Assembly: GCF_964275005.1 (NCBI RefSeq)
Contig: NC_092688.1
Span: 48,043,748 to 48,107,747, forward strand
Source of the DNA: Diadema setosum
Lineage: Eukaryota; Echinodermata; Echinoidea; Diadematoida; Diadematidae
Length of the DNA: 64,000 bases
Direction of reading: 5' to 3'
Shown piece by piece: positions 34,513-47,300 of this stretch. Below the pieces are notes generated by a model that worked only from the letters and a program-made list of their open reading frames with translations, made no database searches and had not been told where the DNA came from. The translations under genes were made by a program, and so were the position numbers. Within the stretch, counting starts at the first letter, position 1; the number at the start of each line of letters is the position of its first letter.

Positions 34513-35102
34513 TCTCTATCATTTATTGTCCAAAAGTCAAAACTAGAAAAGAAGAAGTGAGAAGATAGCGTCGAACGTTCGCTAGCAACATCGCAACTGT
34601 ACTGCATCACACACAATACACATCGGTGCAGCGCACTTGCAATCATCATAAAGCTATACATAGCAGTGTGTATGCACTAACATCAACATGCATGTACTAT
34701 GAATGGCCTCTTGCCTTCTCACGAATGCGCTGTTTTCGTCTACACGTACGAGCGTGGTATACTAGTAATGGTCCACGCCATGCATGTGCACGTACGTACG
34801 TGGATAGAATTGCGCTGACATGTTGTATAACACGTGCGTGAATGGGCATAGTATAATACATGTATAATGGCGCTCATATTCGTAAAATTTAAAGGTGCAT
34901 TCGTATTTTCGTAAAATAGGTAAAAATTCGTAATATTTACGAATTTTTCGTAATACTTGGCAGCTATGTCACACAATACTGGTACCGGTAACTCTTCCAT
35001 GTTTGCTCCTGTGCTCCTCCCATCCAGTGTGCTGTAGTGCACTGGAGAGTGAGAAGAGTTCAGAGCTTGCTGTTCACACGGCCTCTGGTTGGTTTGGTAA
35101 TG

Positions 35103-35287
35103 CAGTGGACTCCCGCTATAACAAAGTCCTTGGGACCAGTAGTTTTCTTTCATTATATCGAAATTTAATTATTACCGAACAAATCAACAATAAAAAACAT
35201 AGAGCTGATAATGCTACAGCTTGAATTTTTATTTCGCTGTAACCAGAATTTCATTATAGCGGTGTTCGTTATTACGGGAGTGCACTG
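35103..35287. mobile_element. pogo/Tigger-type MITE (CAGTGGACTCCCG), copy 1
   Basis: The ends CAGTGGACTCCCGCTATAAC and GTTATTACGGGAGTGCACTG are inverted. The right flank is TA; the left flank is TG, probably a mutated TA. Sister copies are at 37655-37844 and 60641-60826. Confidence 0.82.
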
Positions 35288-36270
35288 TACATCAAATACT
35301 GCCTATGAGTAATTCTTACTGCATTCTAAATCTACAAGTTTGGTCAAACTTAAACTTCTGTAAAGTGGGTTTCAGTTTTCATGTTGCTTTCCCACATGCT
35401 GTGGGGAATGCTAGAAGCAATCAGTGTGACTCATATTACATTGTACCTGTAAGAATGGTCTGTACTTGAGTCCAAGTGATGAATTGATTTCTCATCAAAG
35501 CAGAGATTACTACTGCTCGTACAAGAAATCATTAACTGGTCCATGTTAGGTCATGTATCATTGTCATCAAAATAAAGCCACGATCAAAAACTCACATTTC
35601 AAAAAGAGTTTTTTAAATTTGCAATACATGTATCTGTATCCTTCCAGTGCATAGACAAGCACTTTAAAAAGGTCTCCTCCATGTATCAGTGAATTTGTGT
35701 ACAGGAACTGATTATCAAAGTGCCAAAAGGTGGCTGTGGTGTACAGTACATACAATTGTAATTTAATTACGTTTCAGATGAAACAACTCGGCTTTACTTT
35801 CATGTCATTATCAGCTTTTGTACCATCCTTCTATCTATTCCACCTTTTCAACTAACTTATTGTCACAATGCTAATTGCTCTTATACTAGTAGTTATCACA
35901 TTGTGTTAACATGTAGGGCCACTGTGGCCAGTTTCCTGTATTGTGGTTTATGTCAAGTTAATTATATACCACAATAGATCTTAATTATGGGGGTGTCAAA
36001 AACTAACAAACAAACAAACTTTGTGGATGGTTTACAATGCAACAAATACATATTTCAATCAAATCAATTATCTGATAGTACTGATATTTTCTTCTGTTTT
36101 CAAGGTCAGGATGTGCTTCTATAAGGTTTCAAGAAGTGGCAGTTAACCATATTGCAAAGAACAAGATATGTAAAGCAGCAATTTTGATAAGTCTGAAGGA
36201 ATTTTAGTTGATATGCCTTCACTTTGGTCATGGTTGAACCATTGGCCAGCAGTCTGGTTCTGATTTGAAT
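35288..36270. other. No gene recognised
   Basis: AT-rich DNA with an AATAAA at about 35,571, which could serve a plus-strand transcript reading past the hAT element. This is inference. Confidence 0.45.
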
Positions 36271-36274
36271 CCCT

Positions 36275-36366
36275 TAACCCATTGAGGATGAGTCCCGAGT
36301 ATACTTGGGCAAGGGTTTATTGGAAATGCTTGTTGTAGCAAAATCAGCCCATCCTCAACGGGTTAA
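36275..36366. mobile_element. TTAACCC mini-MITE, about 92 bp
   Basis: The ends TTAACCCATTGAGGATG and CATCCTCAACGGGTTAA are inverted and include TTAA. An internal GAGTCCCGAGTATACTTGGG palindrome is present. Confidence 0.78.
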
Positions 36367-36577
36367 TTCTATCATCCATGGCATTGAATGCTCCTGTATA
36401 GTCTTCACAAGTCAAGACAGAGTTTTAGGGAAGCAAAGGATAATATTCCAAAACTTTACATCACATTTCTTTCAGAATCTTGTGAGGCAAGTCTTCGATT
36501 AAAACATGTGCAAATAGGGCATTGGTAAGGAAAACATATTTGTAAGGGAAGTACATTGTATGTGAATTTATAAACTA

Positions 36578-36775
36578 CAGGGGTGGATCCAGGACTTCTG
36601 TAAAGGGGAGACACCTGGACCTGGAAATTAAGGGGGGGGGGGGGGGGGGGCTCCCCATCATTTTTTCTTTTTATTTCTTTTGTTTTGACCAAAACTAAAG
36701 AAGGGGCGCAAGTCCGGTTGATACTGCTTCCCTAAAGGGGCGCAAGTCCGGTGTGCCCCCCCGGATCCGCCACTG
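36578..36775. mobile_element. CAGNGGCGGATCC-type MITE, copy at 36.6 kb
   Basis: The ends are CAGGGGTGGATCCAGGAC and CCGGATCCGCCACTG. A G-run sits in the middle, and an internal duplication AAAGGGGCGCAAGTCCGG lies near its right end. Confidence 0.8.
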
Positions 36776-37654
36776 AAGTAAGTACACATGTACATGTACA
36801 TCGTATATGTATTATCTTTTATCACCATTATGACATTGTATAATGGCACTAGTTCAAAATTCATGTTTGGCATGATCTTCAGATTTTCATTTTGACTTTG
36901 CTGATTCATACTGTTAAGATTCACGAGAACTTTTGTGATGGAAAAAATGGAACAGTTGGTTTTCCTCAAATTAAACTTTTACATTTGTAGGGATGATTAG
37001 CCCATGTAGCAATGTTTCTTTTTATGTTGGTAAATGTTTCAGAGAATATTGTAAAGTACAATGTAGTATCTATGTGAAAGATGTTGATATATTTAATAAA
37101 AGTACATGTAATATATATTTTCAAAAATAATGGTATGAATTTTCTCATATGTACTGAAAACTGCAATAACAATTTACTCGAAAGAATGATTGGATACTGT
37201 GTGTTCAGTTTACCTGCTTGTCAGTGTGTGTGCATGTGTGTGTGCGTGTGTGTGTGTTTATTTGCAGAGTGGTCAGTTTGTCTGGAAATTCAATGCACTG
37301 TACTTTAATCTTGATGACTATAAACAGGAATAAAAATCTTTTAGGAAAAACAGTCAGAAATGATTAGGTGCGGTTTCCTGAAAATTCAAATATGTATGTC
37401 TGAACATGTATTCAAATTAAAACAATAGTAAAGTGCAGGTATTTTTTAATATGAACACTTGGTGAACCCCCATAAAGCCCCTTAAAGGTTGCTTGTATGC
37501 TTCTGATAATGTTTCACATCTGCACGCAAAGTCAGGCACCAATCAATGTCTCTTCTCTAATCACCTTTGACTCAATTTACACAATTTGTTCAGTTTGATA
37601 CGTAAGTTGAACAAGGTACATTTGTACATGCACACTCTTTAGCACTACAATGTA
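36776..37654. other. No gene recognised
   Basis: AT-rich DNA with a (TG)n tract at 37,224-37,258. Confidence 0.5.
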
Positions 37655-37844
37655 CAAGTGCCTCCTGTTATAATGAAGTCCTCGGGACTGGCAGTTTCTT
37701 TCGTTATATTGAAACATAATTATTATAACTGAACAAATAAAGTAAATAAAGATATATAGATAATGAATTTGGGACAGAAAATTTTACTTTGCGGTAATGG
37801 GAGTTGCATTACAATTCGTGTTCATTATAAGGGGAGTGCATCGT
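37655..37844. mobile_element. pogo/Tigger-type MITE, copy 2
   Basis: It is flanked by TA on both sides. The ends CAAGTGCCTCCTGTTATAA and TTATAAGGGGAGTGCATCG are diverged inverted copies. It is the oldest-looking of the three. Confidence 0.72.
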
Positions 37845-38302
37845 AGTACATGTACAGTGCATACACCAGGAAAAACACACCACAGATTGCTCTCTATCAC
37901 TGAAACTGAATTTGTAAATCACCAAGATACATGCATTCCTCTGATCATCTGTGTATCTGCTTTATTGCCACACTCAATACATACATGCCATTCCATTGTA
38001 TGGAGTCTGCTGATTGATACATGTGACACGCAGTACTGTACTTACACTTACTACAGAACAATAAAGCTACTGCAATATGAGGTTCAAAAACCCACGGAAG
38101 TCATCTCCTCTACTGAATTGCTTACTTCAGATCCAGTCTTTGTCCCCAAGGCCTATCAAAAAAAGGCTTTCAATGAATCGTTCATACTTTTTGTCCCTTT
38201 ATTAAGTCCTACTGATTAATTTTTCACCATCGATCATTTTGCAGTTTAAACATTAACTGCCTTTTGCCACAGGGTTCACACACCTCCCAAAACCGTACAC
38301 AA

Positions 38303-38500
38303 CAGTAAAAGTGGATATTTTCGCGCAACAAATTTTTTGTGCTCCGCAGGGAAAGAAGAGTTTCACACGTTTTTAATTCTGACACCAACTGCTGAAACAT
38401 ATGCGAGCAAAAATTTTCACGTGCTTTCATTTTCGCGCTAGTTTCTGGTTGCGCGAAATGCACAAAAATTTCAACACCATGAAAATTTCCACTTTTACAG
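38303..38500. mobile_element. ACTGTAAAAGTGG MITE, copy 2
   Basis: The ends are CAGTAAAAGTGGATATTTTC and GAAAATTTCCACTTTTACAG. The core is rich in GCGCGAAA/TTTCGCGC. Confidence 0.8.
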
Positions 38501-39506
38501 TATATCCAGAATAACGAAGAATTGTCAGGAAAAGGTTAATATTTCATATAGTGTTGTCAGTCTACAAGAAAATGAGGTTGCAAACAGTACTAAAGAGTTC
38601 TGAACTCTTTCACACTGTAGCCAATTTAAAGATTCCCTTGCCATTCACACATTTGCTAGTAAATGACAAAATGCTTCAGCACATGAAAAAATCTATGAAC
38701 ACACACAAAAAGGCACATAATGAGATTTGTTTCTGATTCAATATGAAACTATTGGTAGTTCATATCTATCACTAGGTGCTCCCTCACGGCTCCTGGATAC
38801 TTCTGTGAATGCCTTCTGTTTTATACCAAAGTGGGAAGCATTGTAAATCAACGCCTAGAGTTCTCTGCTTTGCTACATATGGTATACTTGACAAAGGAGA
38901 AAATGAAAACAACAGTCTCTAGATGTCTAGAAGTTTACAGACTATTTGTGACCCACTACAACCAAAGGATCCGAAAGGCAGGGAAGGTTTATGTTCTGAA
39001 AATGACATTGCATTATTTCCTTGTTCTTCCACTTTGATTTCATACATAACACGCCTCATAAAATGCCTTGGTTGCAGAGATATCGACAATTTAATGAGAG
39101 CATGTCAAGTGGTCTAGGAAATCAGCGCTTCGAGAAAACCGCCTTCAAAAGTTTCCTTCCAATGCAATAGTGATCTAGGGGAGGTAGGACAGTTTTCACC
39201 TCTTGATAGCAGAAGGTACACTCCTAGCAACCTCTGCAATGTTCATTTCAGCTTAGTGCTAGCAGTCTATACATGACCAATCAGTAAACCAGGATGCCAC
39301 CCACTAACCAATATCATCAGTCCCTCGTTGCTAGGGGCGGAGTCTATCTGCAGCGCTAAATCCAAATCTTCGGACACATTTTTTTTTCCACTTAAAGTTG
39401 GAAAATCATGGCCCAGAAAAACGCTAATTTCTTGCCTTTCCTTTGATCAGTTAGCTTCAATTTTTTTTTAAAACATAAATTTGCTTCGGCTTCTTATCAG
39501 GTAAAA
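38501..39506. other. No gene recognised
   Basis: Short open frames lack splice context or conserved motifs. Confidence 0.45.
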
Positions 39507-40639
39507 CCTAGCAGTCAGTCCGCAGCACGTATGCTAATGAGCCGATCCGGCAAGATTTATTCAGCACTCTCGTTGACGATCTTTGCGTTCGAAAGGCGTC
39601 TCGTCGTGCGAGATTTTGCGAGACTTTGATAGGGCTATGGTTTTCATAGTGTAGCGACTTGTACATACATTTGTCATGGCTACAAGTCACGGTAAATTGT
39701 TCTCCAGACTTTGATCTTTATTTTGATACTAAATTTGCGTATAATATCGGATCTTATCATGAAAATGTAATCAGTTGAATTTGCATAAATTTTACCTGCT
39801 TTTCACGGGAGATTTTGTCGTCCAAAGTTCTTTTTTGGTTCCTGACCGGATTAAGAAACTGTTGTTTCTGATTTTGGCTTTTTCGTAGAGAGGAAACTTA
39901 GATGCTAATCATATATTGGAGTCAAGGAGACGCAAGCATGATTTATACTAGTTTTTCCGTTTTGAAATGTCTGTAAAATTCACTCCTAAGCCAGAAGTAT
40001 GCTCCACACAAAGTGTACAGTGGCGCGAAAGAGCTCTCTCATTGGACAGTGCTTGCATTCAGCGCTTGAACTACACACGTACCAAGAAACCGCAAGTGGC
40101 ATGAAACCGTTATGTAGCAGCGTAATGACCTAATGCAAGCGCTGAATGCAAGCGGTGTCCAATGAGAGAGCTTACTCTTGAGATTGCACGGTTTCAAGCT
40201 GATCAGCACTGACATCGATGTATATTTTACTGGTTCCTGACCGGATTAAGCAACAAATTGTCAAGATTTTTACATGGATACAAAGATTAGGAGATGGACT
40301 ACCAAATAAAGCATTTTCATTGAGATGCAAGGTGAATTTGGTATTTTTTTTGACGTTTTGAACGTGTGCTGCACGAATTACTTTTTTCATCAGTTTTCAA
40401 GCTCAAATTACGCTATGATTTTTTTCTTTTACAATAATTTGAGTCACATGTGACGATAGTTTACATATTTTCCTTGAATTTGATACCAAATTTGTGAACA
40501 CAAGGTGTATTTTTGTTGTCGAAAGCCCAAGGACAAAATCCCCTTACGCAGCTCATTACGTATGCAAGCCTAGAGCGGGCTTGCATACGAGTTGAATAAA
40601 TACCTGCGAATTATCGGGTGCTGCAGACTGACTGCTAGG
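39507..40639. mobile_element. Inverted-repeat element, 1.13 kb, with internal direct and inverted repeats
   Basis: The ends CCTAGCAGTCAGTCCGCAGC and GCTGCAGACTGACTGCTAGG face each other. Inside, GGTTCCTGACCGGATTAAG occurs twice (39,838; 40,232), and a hairpin AGAGCTCTCTCATTGGACA/TGTCCAATGAGAGAGCT spans 40,028-40,172. It has no coding frame. Confidence 0.72.
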
Positions 40640-41150
40640 ACTAGCCTTTGACTGTTTAGAGACATTGCTGACAACATTTCTTTTATGATATAGGACTGAC
40701 TGCAAACCCTAAATGTAAGTTTTTGAAAAGAACAAGATGATTTCACCTGATGCACAGTACATCTACTTATCTGTCTGGCTCTAGTGAGTTCATAAATTTA
40801 GCTGACACAAGTTAACTCTGATCTTGTCACCAGCCAAGAGAGAAAGAGTAGGGCATGCAAACAACAGGAAAACTACAAAAGTTTATGATCAAAGTCACTT
40901 CAGGTAATGTCTTCCTATGTGTTGGTCATCACATACAAGATTCACTCAACTAGTAATGTGATGTTTACTTGCTAGTAGAAGTATAGCCGAAAGACAGGTG
41001 AATCTCCATGCCTGTTTGCTGCAGGCAGCAGTAAAACTGCTTAATCTCATTGTACTGGTATACATGTTAGGCGTAGCAATGAGACTGGTGAATCACCCTC
41101 ATCTATTTGCCAGGGATAGCATAAGACTGGTGAATCTCCACGTCTATCAG

Positions 41151-41335
41151 TCAAGGATAGCAATAAGACTGGTGAATCTCCAGATCTCTCTTGTTGTTGT
41201 ACATCTTGTCACACTGATGGCAGATGTATGTGTCCACTGGTTCATAATGGCTGTTCCGAGACTGCGTGCCCTCTGACCTTTGACCTGGGTCAGGTGTTTT
41301 CCATGCAGTACGATTGTTAGCAGAGGGTCTACTGC
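41151..41335 (-). CDS. Zinc-finger gene, terminal coding exon with C-x2-C-x12-H-x3-C finger
   Basis: This exon codes SRPSANNRTAWKTPDPGQ and on to QSYCYP followed by TGA. Zinc ligands are C-x2-C (CHQC), H of LEIH and C of SYC. The acceptor is TTCTTTGTAG. Confidence 0.77.
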
Positions 41336-44300
41336 CTACAAAGAAATCGGGTCCTAAAAATCGTACAGACAAATAAGGAAAAATCAATATAAAGGTAAGT
41401 CTTACCTCCACTGCTAAAATGATTCCTGAAAAATGGTTAGTTTCAGGTGATTACTGGAAAGATAACTGACATTATGCAATTAGATGACAACAAGGCAACC
41501 AATAAATGGAAGCAAAAATTTGTATCACAAGAGTAGTATGAAATTGATATTTCAAGCGTAAGTTAAAAAAAAAATCAAGATATTATACTGCTACACAGAA
41601 TATGAACTACAGTCTTATGAAGTAACTCGCCACACTAGGTGCGCACACTAGGATGCTTGGGGTCATGGGATGCTTGAGGTCACACTCCAACCATTATGTG
41701 GGCAAGTGCAGTTCATAGATTTAATATGCATCGCTTGCAGTCAAATGGTTGATTTGGCCATGTGTAAAAGCGTGGTGAATGATACTGATTCTTGCTACAT
41801 GTAGACCCTAAAACCAACCACTCTTGTGTGTGAGACATATGATTCATATTCAGACTTGAGCAAGAGGGTATAACATTGAATACTACATGTGGTATGTATA
41901 AAACCAGATGATCTATGACTGCCAAAAACATTACCATCCATCATAAAGGAGTATTACACTTCTCATCTTGAAAACAAACAAGCTGCCAGGTCGAGCTTAA
42001 CCCTAACTAGGCCGGGGCGATCGCGACGAAAATTGGCACACACATTGCCTACGTAATCTAAAGTACCGCGAAGTTAAATTAAAAAAAAATATATCATTTA
42101 TGCTAAATTATGCTAATCTATGCATAATGCATGAAATCAGACAATTTGGTCTAAATCACCATGGGGACACCTGTTTCTGTAATGAATATAAAAAACTCTC
42201 TTCCCAAGGATCTAACATTGGTGGTTGGCTGAGACCTGTGGTCAGTGTAGGTCCATGGTCATGCAGACAGAGGTCAGACAAGGTTTGGCCATGTCTGACC
42301 TGGCTATTACATAATCTATGACACACACTAGGGCAGAACTGCCTTGATGAGAGAGAAGAACTAACCATCCTTCTCCATCACAGCTGTCTGAGTTTTAATG
42401 GCACCACTGCTCTTCAGGATGCGGTAGGCATGGAGACTGGAGTTTGTTGGTCCAGTGAGGCGCCCAACGTTGACACCACTCTTACTTGAAGTTCGTTTTG
42501 CTTCACATCAGGAAAACAAAGACATGGTCGTTTTCCATAAACGCTCAATTTTATATTTTAAGTTTGACTAGAAATGTCGCTATGGCGACTGATGCCTCTG
42601 CCATAATGCATGATTCTCCCAAGAAGTGTATGGTACAATGTCTTCACAATGTGTGATGACTGGCAAAATATTGAAATGACAGGTTTGTCATAAATATCTT
42701 GAATATTCACATTCCTTGAACTAGGTTTAATTGTCTAAGAGTGCAGGTATATGCATTTGGGGAATTGAGGATTTTTACTCCACTTCTGACCGACCCTTTT
42801 ATAAGTTTATTCATTGAGTAATTTTCAAGGTATGAAGAAAGAGTGTAATTACAGTACAAAACAGATTTTTTTTTTTTTTGCATTTAAACCTGGCCTTAGA
42901 CCCTTAAGCTTTGACCTTTGACCTTCTGGCTGGAAATTTCCCAGATAATCTCCATTAGGTAATGCATGTACATATTATGTTTTAAAAATAATAATGCAAG
43001 CATTGCATATACATTGTACTAGTATATGAGGGAAATAGTAAAATTTTGAGGAGTTGACCTTGACCTTTGACCCCCTCACTATTGACCCATGACCCCGACA
43101 TTCCCTAGATAATCCCTGCCAGTCAGTAAATGCGTACGTATCAATTTCCATGAAGATACATTGAACCATTTGCGAGAAAGTGAAATTGTAACGTTTTTGC
43201 CTAACCTTTGACCTTTTGACCTTTGACCTTATGACATTACTCTCTCTGGAGAATCTTTATGCAGTAGTACATGTCTACACTAAGTTTCAAGGAAATACCT
43301 TTGGGCATTGCATGGATATGGGGAAATAGCAACATTTTTAGCATTTGACCTTGACCTTTTGACCTTTGACCTCTTGCCAATGTCATTAAAATCTACTCAA
43401 CTAATTGCCCTATCATACATCATCCTTGGACCAAGTTTGGTGAAAGCTGCTTCATCCACTTTTGAGTTATCACATAAACAGATAAATTTTAGGATTTGAC
43501 CTTGATCTTTGACCTTTGACCTCTGTTCAATTTCACTCAAAAACTAATCAAGTAATTGTCCTATCATACATCATCCTCGGACAAAGTTTGGTGAAATTTG
43601 CTTGATCCAGTCTTGAGTTATCCCGTAAACGGATACAATTTCATGATTTGACCTTGACCTTTGACTTTGGCCTTTGGCTGATTTCACCCAAAATCTAATC
43701 AAGTAATTGCCTCATCATACTTCATACTTGGACCAAGTTTGGTAAAATTCCAGTCAATATAACTCAAGTTACCGCGTAAATGAATGCGGACGGACGTACG
43801 TACCGGCGGACGGAAAACCCGAAAACATAATGCCTCCGGCACCACTTCATGGCGGAGGCATAAAAATACTTCTTAGGTCTCAGAAAATTTCACAGTTACA
43901 ACGTGTAGCATGTCAAAAAATGAAGAGAAGATGCATGATTCTCACTAATCTTGCTTTTGCACTATTTGATGGGGTAAAATTTCACAGGAGACCTCTGGAT
44001 ATTTTGACTTTTACATTTGAACCACTCTAAATTGGTTATACTGGGTACAGAGTTTCAGAATTTATAGTCATTGGAATGAGGAATAAGAATGGTTTCAAAA
44101 TTTATAACATATCACAATGAACAAGGATGAGACATGGCAGCCTCAGTATAAGAATACGTGAGTGGGGGCTCACAGAAGCGGAACAAAATACAAAAGCATG
44201 CATAAATTCTGCACTGGTTAAGTTGTAATGAAATTACATTGCTACATTTCTGAAACATGTGAGCCTCCTATGTCATCATTATTGTTCAGTGTAATTTGTT

Positions 44301-47300
44301 TTGGGTTTTTAGAATACTGCTTTCGCTGCTCAAGGACCACAACAGATCCTACAAATTTATACATGGAGATTTTGATTTATGTATGACATGATGTGGAATT
44401 ATGAAAATACTCTGGACTTCTCCTTAACGCATTATCAGCAAAATGTGGTAAATTAAAAGAAGGAAGACACCAACCTGACTTTGGTCTGGTCTTGTCTCTG
44501 TCTCCCTTCCTAGACGGAGGTCTGGGAGGAATGTGGTAATTTGAAGCCTCGTCCGATGCTGGGCTGAATTGACGATTCTTCCCACCTTGACCCACATATT
44601 TTTTAATAACCTCCTCCTCGCTGAGATGGTCACTGTAACCAGAGAAGAGATAACAAAACCATGGCAACCAGCTGACTTTGGGTATACAGTGCCGACCGCG
44701 GGAAACGTCACACTTTTCCGAGATCTGGACGAGGCCACTGACGCGTATCCCCGCGGGTACCCGCGGGTATACGCGTTCAGTGGACGAGTCCATCCGCCCG
44801 CACGGATAATCCATCCTCGGGAATTTGCGTCTCGATTGACGCGGGTTGGACGAGGGTGGACGAGGGTGGACGAGGGTATTCAAGGGCACATTCCCGTTAA
44901 GCTTTATTTTGACCGCTCAATCAAAATACATTTCATGGAGTTCCGACTTTGCCCATTTTCATCAAATTCCGATTTCAGGGGCTTCTTTTCGATTTAATCA
45001 CACTCTGATGTCCACTGCCTTGATTGTTCGCTACTTTCTAAAGAAGTACACCTGCGGAAGTTGTGCACATGCGTTCATCACTCAAGTATCAATAATTATT
45101 AGAACATATCGACATCGGTTACGATCATCTCGCTATTCACGACTTTTAACGACCTGCGCCACCAAAATTTCATTGCTGAAAATTCGGTGGCCCAATCGGG
45201 CTACAAAAAAAGTCGGATGTTTGCCTTTACTTTTGAAAATGAACAGCGGTAACAGTCGGCTCCGTAAGCCCCAAAAATGAATGTCGCATGTTTACTTTTG
45301 ATTTTAGAAATGAATCACGGTGACATTTGACTCCGTATGATACTGGAATAAATACCGAATGTTTGCTTTGGCGTTCGGAAGTGAATGATAATATTCAACT
45401 CCGTAAGACGATAAGATAAATGCCGGATGTTTGCTCTTACGTTTGAAAGTAAATAGCAATAACATTCAGCTCCGGAAGATGCTTGAGTAGGCTATATGTC
45501 GAATGATCCCTTTGACGTTCGGAAATGAATAACCAAAATATTCAACTCCGTACGATGATAAAATAAAAGACGGATATTTGCTTTTACTTTCGAAAATAAA
45601 TAGCAATAACATTCGGCTTCGGAAAATGCTAACATAAATGTCAGATGATTGCTTTTACGTTCGGAAGTGAATAGCAGTAATATTCTGCTCCATACGATGC
45701 TAAAATAACTGTTGGATGTTTGTTTTTAGATTTCGAAATAAATAACAGTAACATTCAGGTGCGTTCGGTGGTAAAATTAATGTTCAATGATTGCTTTGAT
45801 GTTCGGAAATGAATAACAATGACATTCAACTCCGTATATACGTTTATAAAATATACAATGTATATCTGATGTTTGCTTTTACGTTCGGAAGTAAATAGCA
45901 ATAACATTCAGCTCCCGAAGATGCTAAAGTAAATGTCGAATGATCCCTTTGACGTTCGGAAATAAATAACAAAAATATTCAACTTCTTACGATAATAAAA
46001 TGAATGACGGATGATTGCCTGTACTTTCGAAAGTAAATAGCAATAGCATTCGGCTCCGGAAGATGACAAAATAGATGTCAGATGATTGCTTTTACGTTCG
46101 GAAGTGAATAGCAGTAATATTCTGCTCCATACGATGCTAAAATAACTGTCGGATGTTCGCTTTTAAATTTCGAAATGAATAACAGTAACATTCACCTGCG
46201 TTCGATGGTTCGGAAATGAACACAATAATATTCAACTCCGTGTATACGATGATAACATAAATGTCTGATGTTTGCCTTTATGTTCAAGAGTAAATGGCAA
46301 TAACATTCAGCTCCGGAAGATGCTAAAATAAATGTCGAATGTTTGCTGTGACGTTCGGAAATTAATAACAAAAATATTCAACTCCGTATACTGAGTATAC
46401 GATTTTGCGTTCGGAAGTGAATAGCAGTAATGTTCTGCTCCATACGATGCTAAAATAACTGGCGGATGTTCGCTTTTAAATTTCGAAATGAATAACAGTA
46501 TACATTCAGCTGCGTTCGATGGTTCGGAAATGAACACAATAATATTCAACTCCGTGTATATGATAACATAAATGTCTGATGTTTGCTTTTATGTTCAAGA
46601 GTAAATAGCAATAACATTCAGCTCCGGAAGATGCTAAAATAAATAACGCATGTTTGTTGTGACGTTCGGAAATGAATAACCAAAATAACTCCGTATATAC
46701 GATGATAAAATAAATGTCTGATATTCGGTTTTACGTTCGAAATATAACAATAACAATCAGCTCCCTTCGACTTTCGGAAATGAATGATAATATTCAACTC
46801 CGTACGATGTTTAAACAAATGTCGGATGCTTGCTTATAATTTATATTGCTATGTACTTTCGCAAATAAATAGCAATAACATTCGGCTCCGGAAGATGCCA
46901 AAATGATTAATGTCACATGATTGCTTTTACGTTTGGAAGTGAATAGCAGTTACATTCTGCTCCGTACTATGCTAAAATAAATGTCGGATATTTGCTACAT
47001 GTGTATTACATTTCGAAATGAATAGTAACATTCGGCTGCGTTTGATGGTAAAAAACAAAACAAAAACAAAACAAAACAAAACACACACACAAAAAAAACT
47101 GTCTGATGTCTGCCTTGACGTTCAAAATTCGGCCCCATACGATATGATGAAATAATTGTCAGATGACTCATTTCACTTTCGCAAGTGGACAACAGTGACA
47201 TTCGGCTCCGTACGATGATAAAATAGATGTCGGATGTTTGCTTTTATATTTGGAAATGACTAACTGTTAAATTCTGCTCCGTGTACGACAGAGCTGCCAA

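Larger units (their letters stand above)
31292..34968 (-). mobile_element. hAT-superfamily DNA transposon, about 3.7 kb, nearly intact
   Basis: The ends are short inverted repeats CATAGCTGCCAA...TTGGCAGCTATG, typical of hAT tips. No perfect 8-bp target duplication is seen; GTTACACC and GTCACACA beside the tips agree at six of eight positions. The subterminal right side has ATTCGTAA-type short inverted repeats. The left side has a GC-rich block around 31,360-31,440 (GGCCGGGGTCCAGGGCC) that recurs in degraded form near 21,500 and 23,620 in hAT-like MITEs. It contains a two-frame transposase on the minus strand and lies 124 bp beyond the OGFOD2 stop codon. Confidence 0.88.

Noticed and set aside
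37797-38219. A 140-codon plus-strand frame
   Set aside because: It starts inside a pogo-type MITE and shows no domain or splice context.
44569-45280. Overlapping plus-strand open frames of 140 or so codons
   Set aside because: They lie opposite a well-supported minus-strand exon and run across the terminal repeat of the giant element.
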